Origin: Chryseobacterium paludis
GTDB lineage: Bacteria; Bacteroidota; Bacteroidia; Flavobacteriales; Weeksellaceae
NCBI RefSeq assembly: GCF_025403485.1
Contig: NZ_CP099966.1
Span: 2,170,001-2,234,000, forward strand
Reading direction: 5' to 3'
Length of the DNA: 64,000 nt
Positions 52,982 through 61,400 of the stretch are shown here, piece by piece. The notes below the pieces were generated by a model. That model ran no database searches. It was not told where the DNA came from and worked only from the letters and a program-made list of their open reading frames with translations. A program made the translations under genes and the position numbers. How positions within the stretch are numbered: the first letter of the stretch is position 1; each line of letters begins with the position of its first letter.

Positions 52982-52999
52982 TTGATAATATGAAATAGA

Positions 53000-54184
53000 T
53001 TAAACTAAAGCCTCCTCTTTCAGAAGTTTTGAAGCTCTGTATAAATACATATATCTAATACTAATTAATAGCCCTATAAATGTCATTCCTACTCCAACGA
53101 GAGAAGGATATTTAAATGAAAAACCATGTTCTAAAGGAATTCCGCCTAAGAATGCTCCCATTGCATTAGCTATATTAAATGCAGCCTGCATAAAAGCAGC
53201 AGCCATCATTTCGCTTCTCGGAGCCGCTTTCATCATCATTATATTAATTGGTGCAGCCACAGACATCGATAATGCTCCACATATGAATGTCAATACTAAA
53301 GCGATTGTTCTGTTTTCAGAAAAGAAAAATACCCCAGCTAAAGAGGTCATCATAAGAAACAATAAAAGTGAACACGTCTTTTCAGGACCTAATTTATCTG
53401 ATAAAAAGCCTCCAGCCAAATTTCCCACTACCATTCCTGCTCCAGCAAGAACCATTACATAAGCCATTTGACTGCTTTTAATTCCAGCAATGATCGTCAT
53501 TAGTGGAGTTATATAACTGAACCATGTAAAAAGTCCACCAAATCCGATTGCTGTAATCAAAAGTACTAGCCAGGATTGTTTATGTTTAAGAAATTTTAAT
53601 TCTTCCAGAAAGTGGGTATCTTGTTTGGTTTCCATAGCAGGCAGCCAGAATTTTAAAAACAATAAGGCAAACAATCCGATTACAGCTACAATGACGAAAT
53701 ACCATTTCCAATGAAATGTATGCCCAATATAGGTAACCAAAGGAACCATAGCCAGGTTTGCTACAGTGAGACCTGTAAACATTAACGAGATATAGAAAGC
53801 TTCTTTTCCTTTTCCTGCCAGCCTTGAGGCTACTACCGTTCCTACACCGAAGAACGCTCCGTGCGGCAAACCAGACAGGAACCTGATGATCAACATTGAT
53901 GTATAATCTGGGGCTATCGCTGATAAACCATTAAACAATGTAAAAATCATCATTAAGACAATCAGTACTTTCTTAGGTGGAAATTTCACTGAATAACCGA
54001 TCAATATCGGAGCACCAATAACCACTCCTAGTGCATAAGCCGAAATTAAATGTCCGGCTTCCGGAATACTTACATGAAGTGTCTTGGCAATATCAGGTAA
54101 TAAACCCATAATGGTAAACTCTGTAGTTCCAATCCCCAAACCACCAATTGCAAGTGGTATTATCCTCTTATCTATCATTCCCAT
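53000..54184 (-). CDS. MFS transporter (AraJ/drug-efflux type)
   Basis: A 394-residue 12-helix major facilitator. The first helix reads PLAIGGLGIGTTEFTIMGLLPDIA, typical of the AraJ/YdhP DHA1 group, followed by AGHLISAYALGVVIGAPIL, IRFLSGLPHGAFFGVGTVVASRLAGKGKEAF and the A-motif-like GGFLSDKLGPEKT between helices 8 and 9. It probably exports a small compound by proton exchange. It is divergent from the AraC gene 178 nt away, which probably regulates it. Confidence 0.9.
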   Translation of the reverse strand: MGMIDKRIIPLAIGGLGIGTTEFTIMGLLPDIAKTLHVSIPEAGHLISAYALGVVIGAPILIGYSVKFPPKKVLIVLMMIFTLFNGLSAIAPDYTSMLIIRFLSGLPHGAFFGVGTVVASRLAGKGKEAFYISLMFTGLTVANLAMVPLVTYIGHTFHWKWYFVIVAVIGLFALLFLKFWLPAMETKQDTHFLEELKFLKHKQSWLVLLITAIGFGGLFTWFSYITPLMTIIAGIKSSQMAYVMVLAGAGMVVGNLAGGFLSDKLGPEKTCSLLLFLMMTSLAGVFFFSENRTIALVLTFICGALSMSVAAPINIMMMKAAPRSEMMAAAFMQAAFNIANAMGAFLGGIPLEHGFSFKYPSLVGVGMTFIGLLISIRYMYLYRASKLLKEEALV

Positions 54185-54362
54185 ATCATTAAAAAAAATC
54201 TTTGGATTGCTGCTTTTCTAAACACCGTCTACAACCCTTTGTTTTTGAAAGTGCAAAAATCGGCAGAAATATTTATTTCCACTTCTACTCAAATGATAAA
54301 AATTTGCTCTATATTAACCTTTTTACTTAATTTTGAATTAAGAAATAATCAAGATAGAACCA

Positions 54363-55217
54363 ATGAAAATCCAAAAGGAAATTATTGAATTTGAAAAAGG
54401 AAAATCATTTAAACTTTTTGCCCCTTCCTTAAAAAATTGTTTTTTCTGGCATTATCACCCTGAAATCGAACTGGTTTATGTTGAAGCTATTAATGGTATT
54501 CGTCATGTAGGAAAAGATATTTCTGATTTTACAGACAGTGATTTGCTTTTAATTGGTTCTAATGTTCCGCATCTTAATTTTGACTATAGAATTCAAACGG
54601 AATGCAAACAATTGGTTCTTCAGATGAGAGAAAATTTCCTTCAGGATATTATCATTCCAGTTCCGGAATTTGAAAATATAAAACATCTCCTGGAGCGTTC
54701 TTATTTAGGGCTTTCTTTTTCTGGAGAAGCTAAAAGACAGGTAGTAGAAAAAATGCACATCATCAAAGACTCCGACTCTTTTGATTCTTTAATAGGTTTA
54801 ATAGAGATTCTACAGATCCTGGCTAATTCAAAAGAAGTAAAAGAATTAAACAGGGATGACACCCGGATCAAATGGTTCCTGAATGATAAAATAAGAATGG
54901 GAACGATCTACGATTACATTCACGAGAACTACGATAAAAAAACGAACGTTAATCAGATTGCTGAGATCGTAAGTCTAAGTACTCCTGCTTTTTGCCGATA
55001 TTTTAAAAAGCAAACGAATATGACCTTTACTGATTTCGTAAATAACTACAGGATTAATCAGGCCAAAATATTTTTACTGAAAGATTCATCCATAACAGAA
55101 GTTTGTTTTCAGGTAGGTTTTGAGAGTCTTTCCTATTTTAATAAATTATTCAAACAGCACGTTGGAGAAACACCATCAGAGTTTAGGAAAAGGCATTTAG
55201 ATAAGGTTGAAAGTTGA
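54363..55217 (+). CDS. AraC family transcriptional regulator
   Basis: A 284-residue regulator. An N-terminal cupin-like domain (~20-115; FWHYHPEIELVYVEAINGIRHVGKDI) precedes two helix-turn-helix motifs, ~195-284 (TNVNQIAEIVSLSTPAFCRYFKKQTNMTFTDFVNNYRINQAKIFLL, SITEVCFQVGFESLSYFNKLFKQHVGETPSEFRK). The cupin probably binds the exporter's substrate. It is divergent from the MFS gene, an arrangement that usually means direct control. Confidence 0.93.
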   Translation: MKIQKEIIEFEKGKSFKLFAPSLKNCFFWHYHPEIELVYVEAINGIRHVGKDISDFTDSDLLLIGSNVPHLNFDYRIQTECKQLVLQMRENFLQDIIIPVPEFENIKHLLERSYLGLSFSGEAKRQVVEKMHIIKDSDSFDSLIGLIEILQILANSKEVKELNRDDTRIKWFLNDKIRMGTIYDYIHENYDKKTNVNQIAEIVSLSTPAFCRYFKKQTNMTFTDFVNNYRINQAKIFLLKDSSITEVCFQVGFESLSYFNKLFKQHVGETPSEFRKRHLDKVES

Positions 55218-55280
55218 GTTAAGAAGTATCAAGTGTAATCTTTCAATTCCAGCTTGTTACTCATTTAATAAACTTTCAAA

Positions 55281-55310
55281 TAAAAAAATCGCTCCAGTTT
55301 TGGAGCGATT
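55281..55310. terminator. Bidirectional terminator
   Basis: ATCGCTCCA / TGGAGCGAT stem with A-tract and T-tract on either side, between araC and lipA. Confidence 0.8.
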
Positions 55311-55317
55311 ATGTTTT

Positions 55318-56184
55318 TTAATGAATATGTTTTTCTGCGTGGTAAGAACTTCTTACAAGAGGTGAACTTTCAACATGTCTGAAACCTAAACTTCTTGCAA
55401 AGTCTCCAAATTCATCAAACTCTTCAGGTGTAATGAATTTTTTCACAGGCAAATGTTTTTTAGTAGGCTGTAAATATTGCCCCATGGTGATGATATCAAC
55501 ATTTGCATTTCTGATGTCTTCGATTGTTTGAAAAACTTCGTCTTTTTCCTCTCCCAGCCCTAGCATAAGACCTGTTTTTGTTCTTCTTTGACCTGCTTCT
55601 TTCAGATATCTTAATACTTCAAGACTTCTTTCATATTTAGCCTGAATTCTCACTTCTCTTGTTAAACGTTTTACCGTTTCCATGTTATGGGAGATCACTT
55701 CAGGAGCTACATCTACCATTCTGTCAAGGTGTTTTGTCAGACCTTGAAAGTCCGGTATAAGAGTTTCCATTGTAGTACCTGGAGAAATTCTTCTTACAGC
55801 ATTTACAGTTTCACCCCAAAGAATAGAACCCATATCTTTCAGATCATCACGATCTACAGAAGTAAGTACAGCATGTTTGATCTTCATTAATTTGATAGAA
55901 CGTGCTACTTTTTCAGGTTCATCCCAGTTTACATCCATGGGTTTTCCGGTTTTAACTCCACAAAATCCACAGCTTCTTGTACAGATGTTTCCTAATATCA
56001 TGAAAGTTGCAGTTCCTTCACCCCAACATTCACCCATATTCGGGCAGCTTCCACTCTGGCAAATTGTATTTAATTTATATTTATCAACCAAGCTTCTAAG
56101 TTCTCTGTAATTCTTTCCGGTAGGAAGTTTTACACGAATCCACTTTGGTTTTTGAACGGTAGTGTCTTGAACTAAATTTTCCAT
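55318..56184 (-). CDS. lipA: Lipoyl synthase
   Basis: A 288-residue radical SAM enzyme inserting two sulfurs into protein-bound octanoyl groups. The auxiliary cluster motif [12 protein letters not shown] is at ~41-52 and the radical SAM motif CTRSCGFC at ~67-74, with [41 protein letters not shown] and [10 protein letters not shown] following. It ends with [14 protein letters not shown], which carries the substrate-cluster Ser ligand. Its -7 box TAACTTTG at 56218-56211 leaves a leader of about 20 nt. Confidence 0.96.
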   Translation of the reverse strand: MENLVQDTTVQKPKWIRVKLPTGKNYRELRSLVDKYKLNTICQSGSCPNMGECWGEGTATFMILGNICTRSCGFCGVKTGKPMDVNWDEPEKVARSIKLMKIKHAVLTSVDRDDLKDMGSILWGETVNAVRRISPGTTMETLIPDFQGLTKHLDRMVDVAPEVISHNMETVKRLTREVRIQAKYERSLEVLRYLKEAGQRRTKTGLMLGLGEEKDEVFQTIEDIRNANVDIITMGQYLQPTKKHLPVKKFITPEEFDEFGDFARSLGFRHVESSPLVRSSYHAEKHIH

Positions 56185-56210
56185 TTCTAAAATTGAAGTT
56201 CAAAGTTAAG

Positions 56211-56218
56211 GAATTTTT
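56211..56218 (-). promoter_or_regulatory. -7 box TAACTTTG of lipA
   Basis: Exact TAnnTTTG on the minus strand, 27 nt before the lipA start codon. Confidence 0.45.
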
Positions 56219-56299
56219 AATGGAAACCATCTAATAGAGAAATTGATGGAACATATAATTAAAAATATAATTGTAAATTGAACCCACAAAATCCCCTGT

Positions 56300-56947
56300 A
56301 TGAAAACGATATTTTGCCTATTATCGCTGCTTTTCAGCACGATCTCTTTTGCACAAAAAGAATTTCAGCCGAAAGATTCTGAAATGATTGAAACAGTAGA
56401 TGGAGATCTTGATGGAGATAAAATTCCTGAAAAAGTAATTATATATAATACAAAGGACACGACGGATATGGGTAATGTACGTGAAATTCAAATCTTGAAA
56501 AAGACTAATGGAAAGTGGGCTGTCCTGGAAAAGTCAAAAAACGCCTTACTGGAAAGTAAACATGGCGGAATGGAAGGTGATCCTTATCAGGGTACCATCA
56601 TAAAAAATGGTATTTTAGAAATTACTCAAGCTGGCGGAAGCAGCTGGAAATGGGGATATACGGATAAATACAGGTTTCAGAATGGCCATTTTGAATTGAT
56701 AGGTCATTCGCTAAGCTATGGAAGACCGGGAGATTATTGGGCTGATATGGATTATAATCTTTCTACGGGAAAACTTATGTATTCTAAAGAAGTAGAAGAT
56801 ACGACCAATCCTGATAATGGAAAGTCCGAAAAAGAAACCGTTATTAAAAAGGATTGGAAGATTAATTTACAAAATAGAAACACAAATAGAGAAACGAAAG
56901 AAAGAAGCTTTATATTTCCAAAAACAAAAGCTGAGTTTCATTTGTAA
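56300..56947 (+). CDS. Exported protein with FG-GAP-like calcium loop
   Basis: A 215-residue protein with signal peptide MKTIFCLLSLLFSTISFAQ. VDGDLDGDKIPEKVIIYNTKD is a DxDxDG calcium-type loop, and KNGILEITQAGGSSWKWGYTDKYRFQNGHFELIGHSLSYGRPGDYWADMDYNLSTGKLMY is a recurrent Bacteroidota periplasmic pattern. Function unknown. Its stop codon abuts the stop codon of the sigma factor gene with no gap. Confidence 0.65.
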   Translation: MKTIFCLLSLLFSTISFAQKEFQPKDSEMIETVDGDLDGDKIPEKVIIYNTKDTTDMGNVREIQILKKTNGKWAVLEKSKNALLESKHGGMEGDPYQGTIIKNGILEITQAGGSSWKWGYTDKYRFQNGHFELIGHSLSYGRPGDYWADMDYNLSTGKLMYSKEVEDTTNPDNGKSEKETVIKKDWKINLQNRNTNRETKERSFIFPKTKAEFHL

Positions 56948-57517
56948 TTAATCCTCATCAAACTCATTATTTTTCAGAAGCTCAGCTAATACTTTTTTAG
57001 CACGCATTACTCTTACTTTGGTATTCGCAATAGAAATACCTAATTCTTCTGCAATTTCTTTGATGCTTTTTTCTTCAAAGAATCTTAATTTTATAATATC
57101 CTGATAATTGGCGTCTAAAGATTCTATTGTTTTAATGATTTTCTTTTGTTCTTCTTTGGAAATCATTAATTCTTCGGGTGATTTTGCAAATTGATTTTTT
57201 ACCTCGTCAAGATTTTCAGTAGGATCCTGATTTTCGCGACTTCTTTTTCTCCAGAAATCAATAACCGTATTCTGAGCAATTGTTAATATCCAGGTTTTAA
57301 ATTGAAAATGAGGATCGTACATATCCAATTTTGACAATACTTTAGAGAAAACATTTACTGTGATCTCATCCGTGTCATTTTCATTCCGTACTTTTTTCAT
57401 TACAAAAGAAAAAACATCAACCCAAAAAACATTAATGAGTTTTGTCTGGGCTTTCTGATCTTTTTCTTTTGCCTTTTGAATAAGTAAAAATAACTGTTCG
57501 TCGTTCATTATTAACAA
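56948..57517 (-). CDS. ECF sigma factor
   Basis: A 189-residue sigma-70 family ECF factor. Region 2 is FSFVMKKVRNENDTDEITVNVFSKVLSKLDMYDPHFQFKTWILTIAQNTVIDFWRKR and region 4 SLDANYQDIIKLRFFEEKSIKEIAEELGISIANTKVRVMRAKKVLAELL. Normal length, so unlike the fusion at 15601 it needs a separate anti-sigma, which is not seen next to it. Back-to-back with the exported protein gene. Confidence 0.93.
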   Translation of the reverse strand: MLIMNDEQLFLLIQKAKEKDQKAQTKLINVFWVDVFSFVMKKVRNENDTDEITVNVFSKVLSKLDMYDPHFQFKTWILTIAQNTVIDFWRKRSRENQDPTENLDEVKNQFAKSPEELMISKEEQKKIIKTIESLDANYQDIIKLRFFEEKSIKEIAEELGISIANTKVRVMRAKKVLAELLKNNEFDED

Positions 57518-57681
57518 ATATAATTTATTTTAAGTAAAATCGCAAAAACACTAAATAGCGTGATTATTAAATTACAAAAAACCAAAATCGGATCATTGTG
57601 AAATCGTAAGTTTGAATTTCTTTTTCAAACTTTTACTATTTTACCCCTTTACAAATTAACATTTCTTAACCTTGAATTCCT

Positions 57682-57689
57682 TATCTTTG
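57682..57689 (+). promoter_or_regulatory. -7 box TATCTTTG of tyrS
   Basis: Exact TAnnTTTG, 37 nt before the tyrS-like start codons; no T-box or other leader RNA is apparent. Confidence 0.5.
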
Positions 57690-57718
57690 CACGGTTAAAT
57701 TTTAAAGAAAATTATAAT

Positions 57719-59014
57719 ATGAATTCCTTTATTGAAGAATTAAAATGGCGTGGTCTTTTTGCTGATATGATGCCAGGAACCGATGAACAACTGAATAAAG
57801 AGGTAACTACGGCATATATTGGTTTTGATCCAACGGCTGATTCTTTACATATTGGAAGTTTAATTCAGATCAAAATTTTAGCCCATTTCCAACAGCATGG
57901 TCATAAACCAATTGCTCTGGTAGGAGGTGCTACAGGAATGATCGGTGATCCATCAGGAAAGTCAGCTGAAAGAAATCTTTTAGACGAAGAAACTCTTCTT
58001 CATTATGTGGATTGTTTAAAAAATCAACTTTCAAAATTTTTAAATTTTGATGGAGATGGAGCCAATAAGGCTGAATTGGTCAACAATTACGATTGGATGA
58101 AAAATATCTCGTTTTTAGATTTCGCTAAAAACGTTGGTAAGAATATTACCGTTAATTATATGATGGCCAAAGATTCTGTAAAGAAAAGATTTTCTGGAGA
58201 AGCCGGAGCCGATGGAATGAGTTTTACTGAATTTACTTACCAGCTTATTCAAGGATATGATTTCCTTCATTTATATCAAAATAACAATGTAAAACTGCAA
58301 ATGGGAGGTTCTGACCAATGGGGAAATATCACTACAGGAACAGAATTGATCCGCAGAAAAGCTCAGGGTGAGGCTTTTGCCCTAACAGTTCCTTTAATCA
58401 CAAAAGCAGATGGTTCTAAATTTGGAAAGTCTGAAAGTGGTGAAAATTACTGGTTAGATAAAAAGAAAACTTCACCGTATAAATTCTATCAGTTCTGGTT
58501 GAATGCCACTGATGCTGATGCAGAAAGATTTATTAAATTTTACACGTTCCTAAGCAAAGAGGAAATTGATAGTTTAATTGAAGAACACAAAACAGCTCCA
58601 CATGAAAGAAAACTACAAAAAAAGTTAGCTGAAGAAGTTACAGTTTGGGTTCATGGAAGAGAAGAATATGAAAAATCTGTAAAAGCTTCTGAAATTCTTT
58701 TTGGACGTTCTACTGCCGAAGATTTGATAAGCCTTGACGAAGAAATATTTCTTGAGGTTTTCGATGGAGTTCCACAAAAAGAAGTGGCAAAAGATGATGT
58801 CTTAGGAATAAATATTGTTGATCTGCTTTCTGAAAAATCAGGATTTTTAAAATCTAAAAGTGAAGCTCAGAGAGAAATCAAAGGCAATGCGATTTCAATC
58901 AATAAGGAAAAAGTAGATGACACTTTTACTGCTAGTGAAAATGATCTTATTGATGGTAAATTCCTTTTACTGCAGAAAGGAAAGAAAAGTTACTTTATTA
59001 TTAAAGTTCAATAA
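57719..59014 (+). CDS. tyrS: Tyrosyl-tRNA synthetase
   Basis: A 431-residue class I synthetase charging tRNA-Tyr. The HIGS-type signature is [14 protein letters not shown] (~45-58), the tyrosine pocket includes [16 protein letters not shown] and [11 protein letters not shown], and the KMSKS loop reads KFGKSESGE (~230-238). The C-terminal S4-like RNA-binding domain is ~355-431 ([20 protein letters not shown]). Intact and essential; the catalytic loop's variant KFGKS is normal for TyrRS. Confidence 0.97.
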   Translation: MNSFIEELKWRGLFADMMPGTDEQLNKEVTTAYIGFDPTADSLHIGSLIQIKILAHFQQHGHKPIALVGGATGMIGDPSGKSAERNLLDEETLLHYVDCLKNQLSKFLNFDGDGANKAELVNNYDWMKNISFLDFAKNVGKNITVNYMMAKDSVKKRFSGEAGADGMSFTEFTYQLIQGYDFLHLYQNNNVKLQMGGSDQWGNITTGTELIRRKAQGEAFALTVPLITKADGSKFGKSESGENYWLDKKKTSPYKFYQFWLNATDADAERFIKFYTFLSKEEIDSLIEEHKTAPHERKLQKKLAEEVTVWVHGREEYEKSVKASEILFGRSTAEDLISLDEEIFLEVFDGVPQKEVAKDDVLGINIVDLLSEKSGFLKSKSEAQREIKGNAISINKEKVDDTFTASENDLIDGKFLLLQKGKKSYFIIKVQ

Positions 59015-59025
59015 CATTCAAAAAT

Positions 59026-59065
59026 ATAAAGAAACACTTTGGCTAACCAAAGTGTTTCTTTTTAA
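59026..59065 (+). terminator. Terminator after tyrS
   Basis: AAAGAAACACTTTGG / CCAAAGTGTTTCTTT, a 15-bp stem with T-tract, 14 nt after the stop codon. Confidence 0.85.
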
Positions 59066-59081
59066 AATAAACTGACCATAC

Positions 59082-60080
59082 TTACTTTTTGATAATTTTC
59101 TTTATCTGTGTTTTCTCATTTTTCAGGTCAATCTTTAGGTAATAAACACCACGTAACAATTTAGATATATCAATCGTACTAGTTTCTTTATATTCTGAAA
59201 TTTTTCTACCCTCTGCATCGCTTAATTCAATCTTATCAATTATTTTTTCATTTTTTATGGTGATAAAATCAGAACTTGGATTGGGGTAAACCACCAGGGA
59301 TTTCATATCTTCCACTTCTCCTACTCCTAAAACCACATTATTATTAGTGTATTGAAATCTTGAAGGCAATGGTTGTACAATAGGAGATAACAAATTACCC
59401 ATTGAAAATACACCAATCACTTCTCTGCTATTTTTGTACCAACTATACGTTGTAATCTTTGTTGTAGAAGTCGGTACTCCACTTGTAATGATTGTAATTG
59501 TACTTTCTTTTTTTACTCTTAAAACATTAGAATAGGTTCCAACCGGAGTTTTAATGGTGCCATATCCATCTGCAGTAATAATATCATTTGTACTTGTTGT
59601 AACTCCATTTACTGTTGAAGAAGAGGTATCAGTAAAAGAATTCAGATAGGTCATTGGAAATTTAAGTTCGATTGGTATGTCCGTATAAGTTAATGTGAAA
59701 TTAGTTGTGTTATTTCTTGCACCTAAATGTTCCAATTGGGCACTACTAAGCTTCAGTAAATTCTTATCAGCACTTTGATTCCCTGCATTATCTAAAACGG
59801 CCACATATTGATTAGCTGTTGGAAAAGATGAGCATTCCGGAATAGCCGGACATGTACCATAAAACATTCTGTATATTTCGTTTGTACCACTTATGTTTGT
59901 AAAGTCCCACGTAATATTGGCTCCAGCATTTCCAGGAGTGTGTACTCCCTGATTAAAAGTAAACGCTGTAAACTGAAAGGTTCCGGTAATCATATCTGCA
60001 CTGGTAATTGTGGGCTGTGCTCTCATGTATGTATTAAAAAAAATACCAAGAATGATAAAAAGTAAATATTCTGTTTTCAT
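59082..60080 (-). CDS. T9SS-secreted protein with type A sorting domain
   Basis: A 332-residue secreted protein: signal peptide (FNTYMRAQ), a beta-rich passenger with paired cysteines (GTCPAIPECSSFPT), and a type A T9SS C-terminal sorting domain ~258-332 (VVYPNPSSDFITIKNEKIIDKIELSDAEGRKI...STIDISKLLRGVYYLKIDLKNEKTQIKKIIKK). It is exported by the gliding-associated type IX system and attached to the surface. Passenger function unknown. Confidence 0.9.
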   Translation of the reverse strand: MKTEYLLFIILGIFFNTYMRAQPTITSADMITGTFQFTAFTFNQGVHTPGNAGANITWDFTNISGTNEIYRMFYGTCPAIPECSSFPTANQYVAVLDNAGNQSADKNLLKLSSAQLEHLGARNNTTNFTLTYTDIPIELKFPMTYLNSFTDTSSSTVNGVTTSTNDIITADGYGTIKTPVGTYSNVLRVKKESTITIITSGVPTSTTKITTYSWYKNSREVIGVFSMGNLLSPIVQPLPSRFQYTNNNVVLGVGEVEDMKSLVVYPNPSSDFITIKNEKIIDKIELSDAEGRKISEYKETSTIDISKLLRGVYYLKIDLKNEKTQIKKIIKK

Positions 60081-60107
60081 GTTTTAAATTTTAATTTAAT
60101 TTTCTTA

Positions 60108-60572
60108 TTACTTCATTTTAATTTCTATAATTCCATCATCGAAGCTTTCGATATTTTTATCAGTAAAAATATTCTTTGCATTAGGTTGTACACTTTCCAA
60201 TAGCTTTTCAGAGCTTCCAGAGTGTGTTACTGTGATTGTTGACAATGAAGAGTTATATTTCATACTGGTGTCAGATACCCCTTTGCATGTGGAGATTATT
60301 TCGTTGAGCTTTTTTAAATTTGCAAGATCTATATTGGAAATCTTTACAATCGTTATTTTATTGTCTTCAGCTACTTTCGCAGTATTCTGTTTATTCTTTT
60401 TACCAAATAATGAACTTAATTTCCCTCCTGTTTTAGAAGCTTTATCAGCTGTATTTGAGGCGTCATCCAGTTTACTGACTGCGCGGTCTATCTTATCTAA
60501 AAAGCTTTGTGCTTTTGCTGTTGAGATGCTTAATACTAATAAAGCAAAACTCATAAAAACAATTTTTTTCAT
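60108..60572 (-). CDS. Exported hypothetical protein (DUF4252-like)
   Basis: A 154-residue protein with signal peptide (LLVLSISTAKAQ). It is a K/S-rich helix (residues ~24-60) followed by a compact beta region with VKISNIDLANLKKLNEIISTCKGVSDTSMKYNSSLSTITVTHSGSSEKLLESVQPNAKN. The C-terminal part resembles DUF4252-type proteins, a weak assignment. Upstream of, and in the same direction as, the T9SS cargo gene, 27 nt apart. Confidence 0.55.
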   Translation of the reverse strand: MKKIVFMSFALLVLSISTAKAQSFLDKIDRAVSKLDDASNTADKASKTGGKLSSLFGKKNKQNTAKVAEDNKITIVKISNIDLANLKKLNEIISTCKGVSDTSMKYNSSLSTITVTHSGSSEKLLESVQPNAKNIFTDKNIESFDDGIIEIKMK

Positions 60573-60873
60573 GTTATTTATTTTAAAGGCTTAGTGTTTA
60601 AATGACTTGAATGTTTTAAAATTCTCACTACAAATGTTGTCTAATCAGTGCTTAAAAAAAACACTACCCACCAATATTTTATAAAAAACATCAGAACTTT
60701 TTATAAAAAGTAAGTTTAAAACAAATAATATAAAACAATAATTATCAATCAATTAAACCAATTGAACAAGAGATCTTATTATTCAATATGATAATTATAA
60801 TTTTCACTAAACATTAATTTCTAATTTTACATTATTATATAACTGAAAAAGAAAACTAAAAAAACAACACTAA
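60573..60873. other. 301-nt AT-rich gap before the peptide precursors
   Basis: Two near-palindromes TTTTATAAAAAA (60677-60688) and TTTTTATAAAAAG (60698-60710) lie about 21 bp apart. A -7-like TAATTTTA (60822-60829) precedes the first precursor ATG. I see no gene in it. Confidence 0.35.
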
Positions 60874-61071
60874 ATGAAAGCTAAAATCAAATCTACTTTT
60901 AAACGATTATCTAGAAAAAAATTGCTGGGAATTATTGCCGGGAATGAATCTATAGAAGATCCTTCATACGGTAATGGAGGTGGCACTAATAATGGAGCAG
61001 GTTCAGGAAATGTCACGCTTTTATGCCCGGAGCCCAAATCGTTTGATTGTTCACCTGCCCAAAGTTCATAA
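60874..61071 (+). CDS. AG-leader peptide precursor 1 (bacteriocin/RiPP-like)
   Basis: A 65-residue precursor. The basic leader FKRLSRKKLLGIIAG (residues ~9-23) ends in the Ala-Gly site read by C39-type peptidases, and the following core NESIEDPSYGNGGGTNNGAGSGNV... is Gly/Asn/Ser-rich with two Cys near the C-terminus (LLCPEPKSFDCSP). It resembles Bacteroidota bacteriocin-like precursors with an LSRK-type leader. No maturase or ABC transporter is next to it in this window. Confidence 0.7.
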   Translation: MKAKIKSTFKRLSRKKLLGIIAGNESIEDPSYGNGGGTNNGAGSGNVTLLCPEPKSFDCSPAQSS

Positions 61072-61148
61072 TAAAATTATGGGGTGAAAAATAGCGGAAT
61101 AAAATCCAATACCTGAAATCTATAAATATCAAATTAAAAAAGACAAAT

Positions 61149-61364
61149 ATGGAAACTCAATTAAAAAATAATATAAAAAAACTTTCAAGAAAAGAGCAGC
61201 TAAAAATTATAGCTGGAACTACTGAACTAAACGGGGGTACAAATGGTGGTGGCACAAACAATGGTGGTGGCTCAGGGAATGTAGTAGGTCCTTGTACCCG
61301 CATCATTATTACAGAATGTCTTTATCAGGATAAGTGTACAAAGGAATACACCAGAACTTGCTAA
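61149..61364 (+). CDS. AG-leader peptide precursor 2 (bacteriocin/RiPP-like)
   Basis: A 71-residue paralogue of precursor 1, 78 nt downstream. The leader IKKLSRKEQLKIIAG ends in the same IIAG site. The core repeats NGGGTNN...GSGNV with GGGTNNGGGSGNV, then carries four Cys (GPCTRIIITECLYQDKCTKEYTRTC), different from the two of precursor 1. A conserved leader and Gly/Asn arm with a variable Cys tail is the mark of a precursor family under diversification. Confidence 0.7.
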   Translation: METQLKNNIKKLSRKEQLKIIAGTTELNGGTNGGGTNNGGGSGNVVGPCTRIIITECLYQDKCTKEYTRTC

Positions 61365-61400
61365 AATAATAATACGAAAAATGTAATTATCAGAAATTTA

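Noticed and set aside
61225..61275. GGTGGTGGC-type repeats in the precursor genes as a mobile or satellite repeat
   Set aside because: They encode the Gly/Asn arm in frame in both precursors, so they are part of the peptide.
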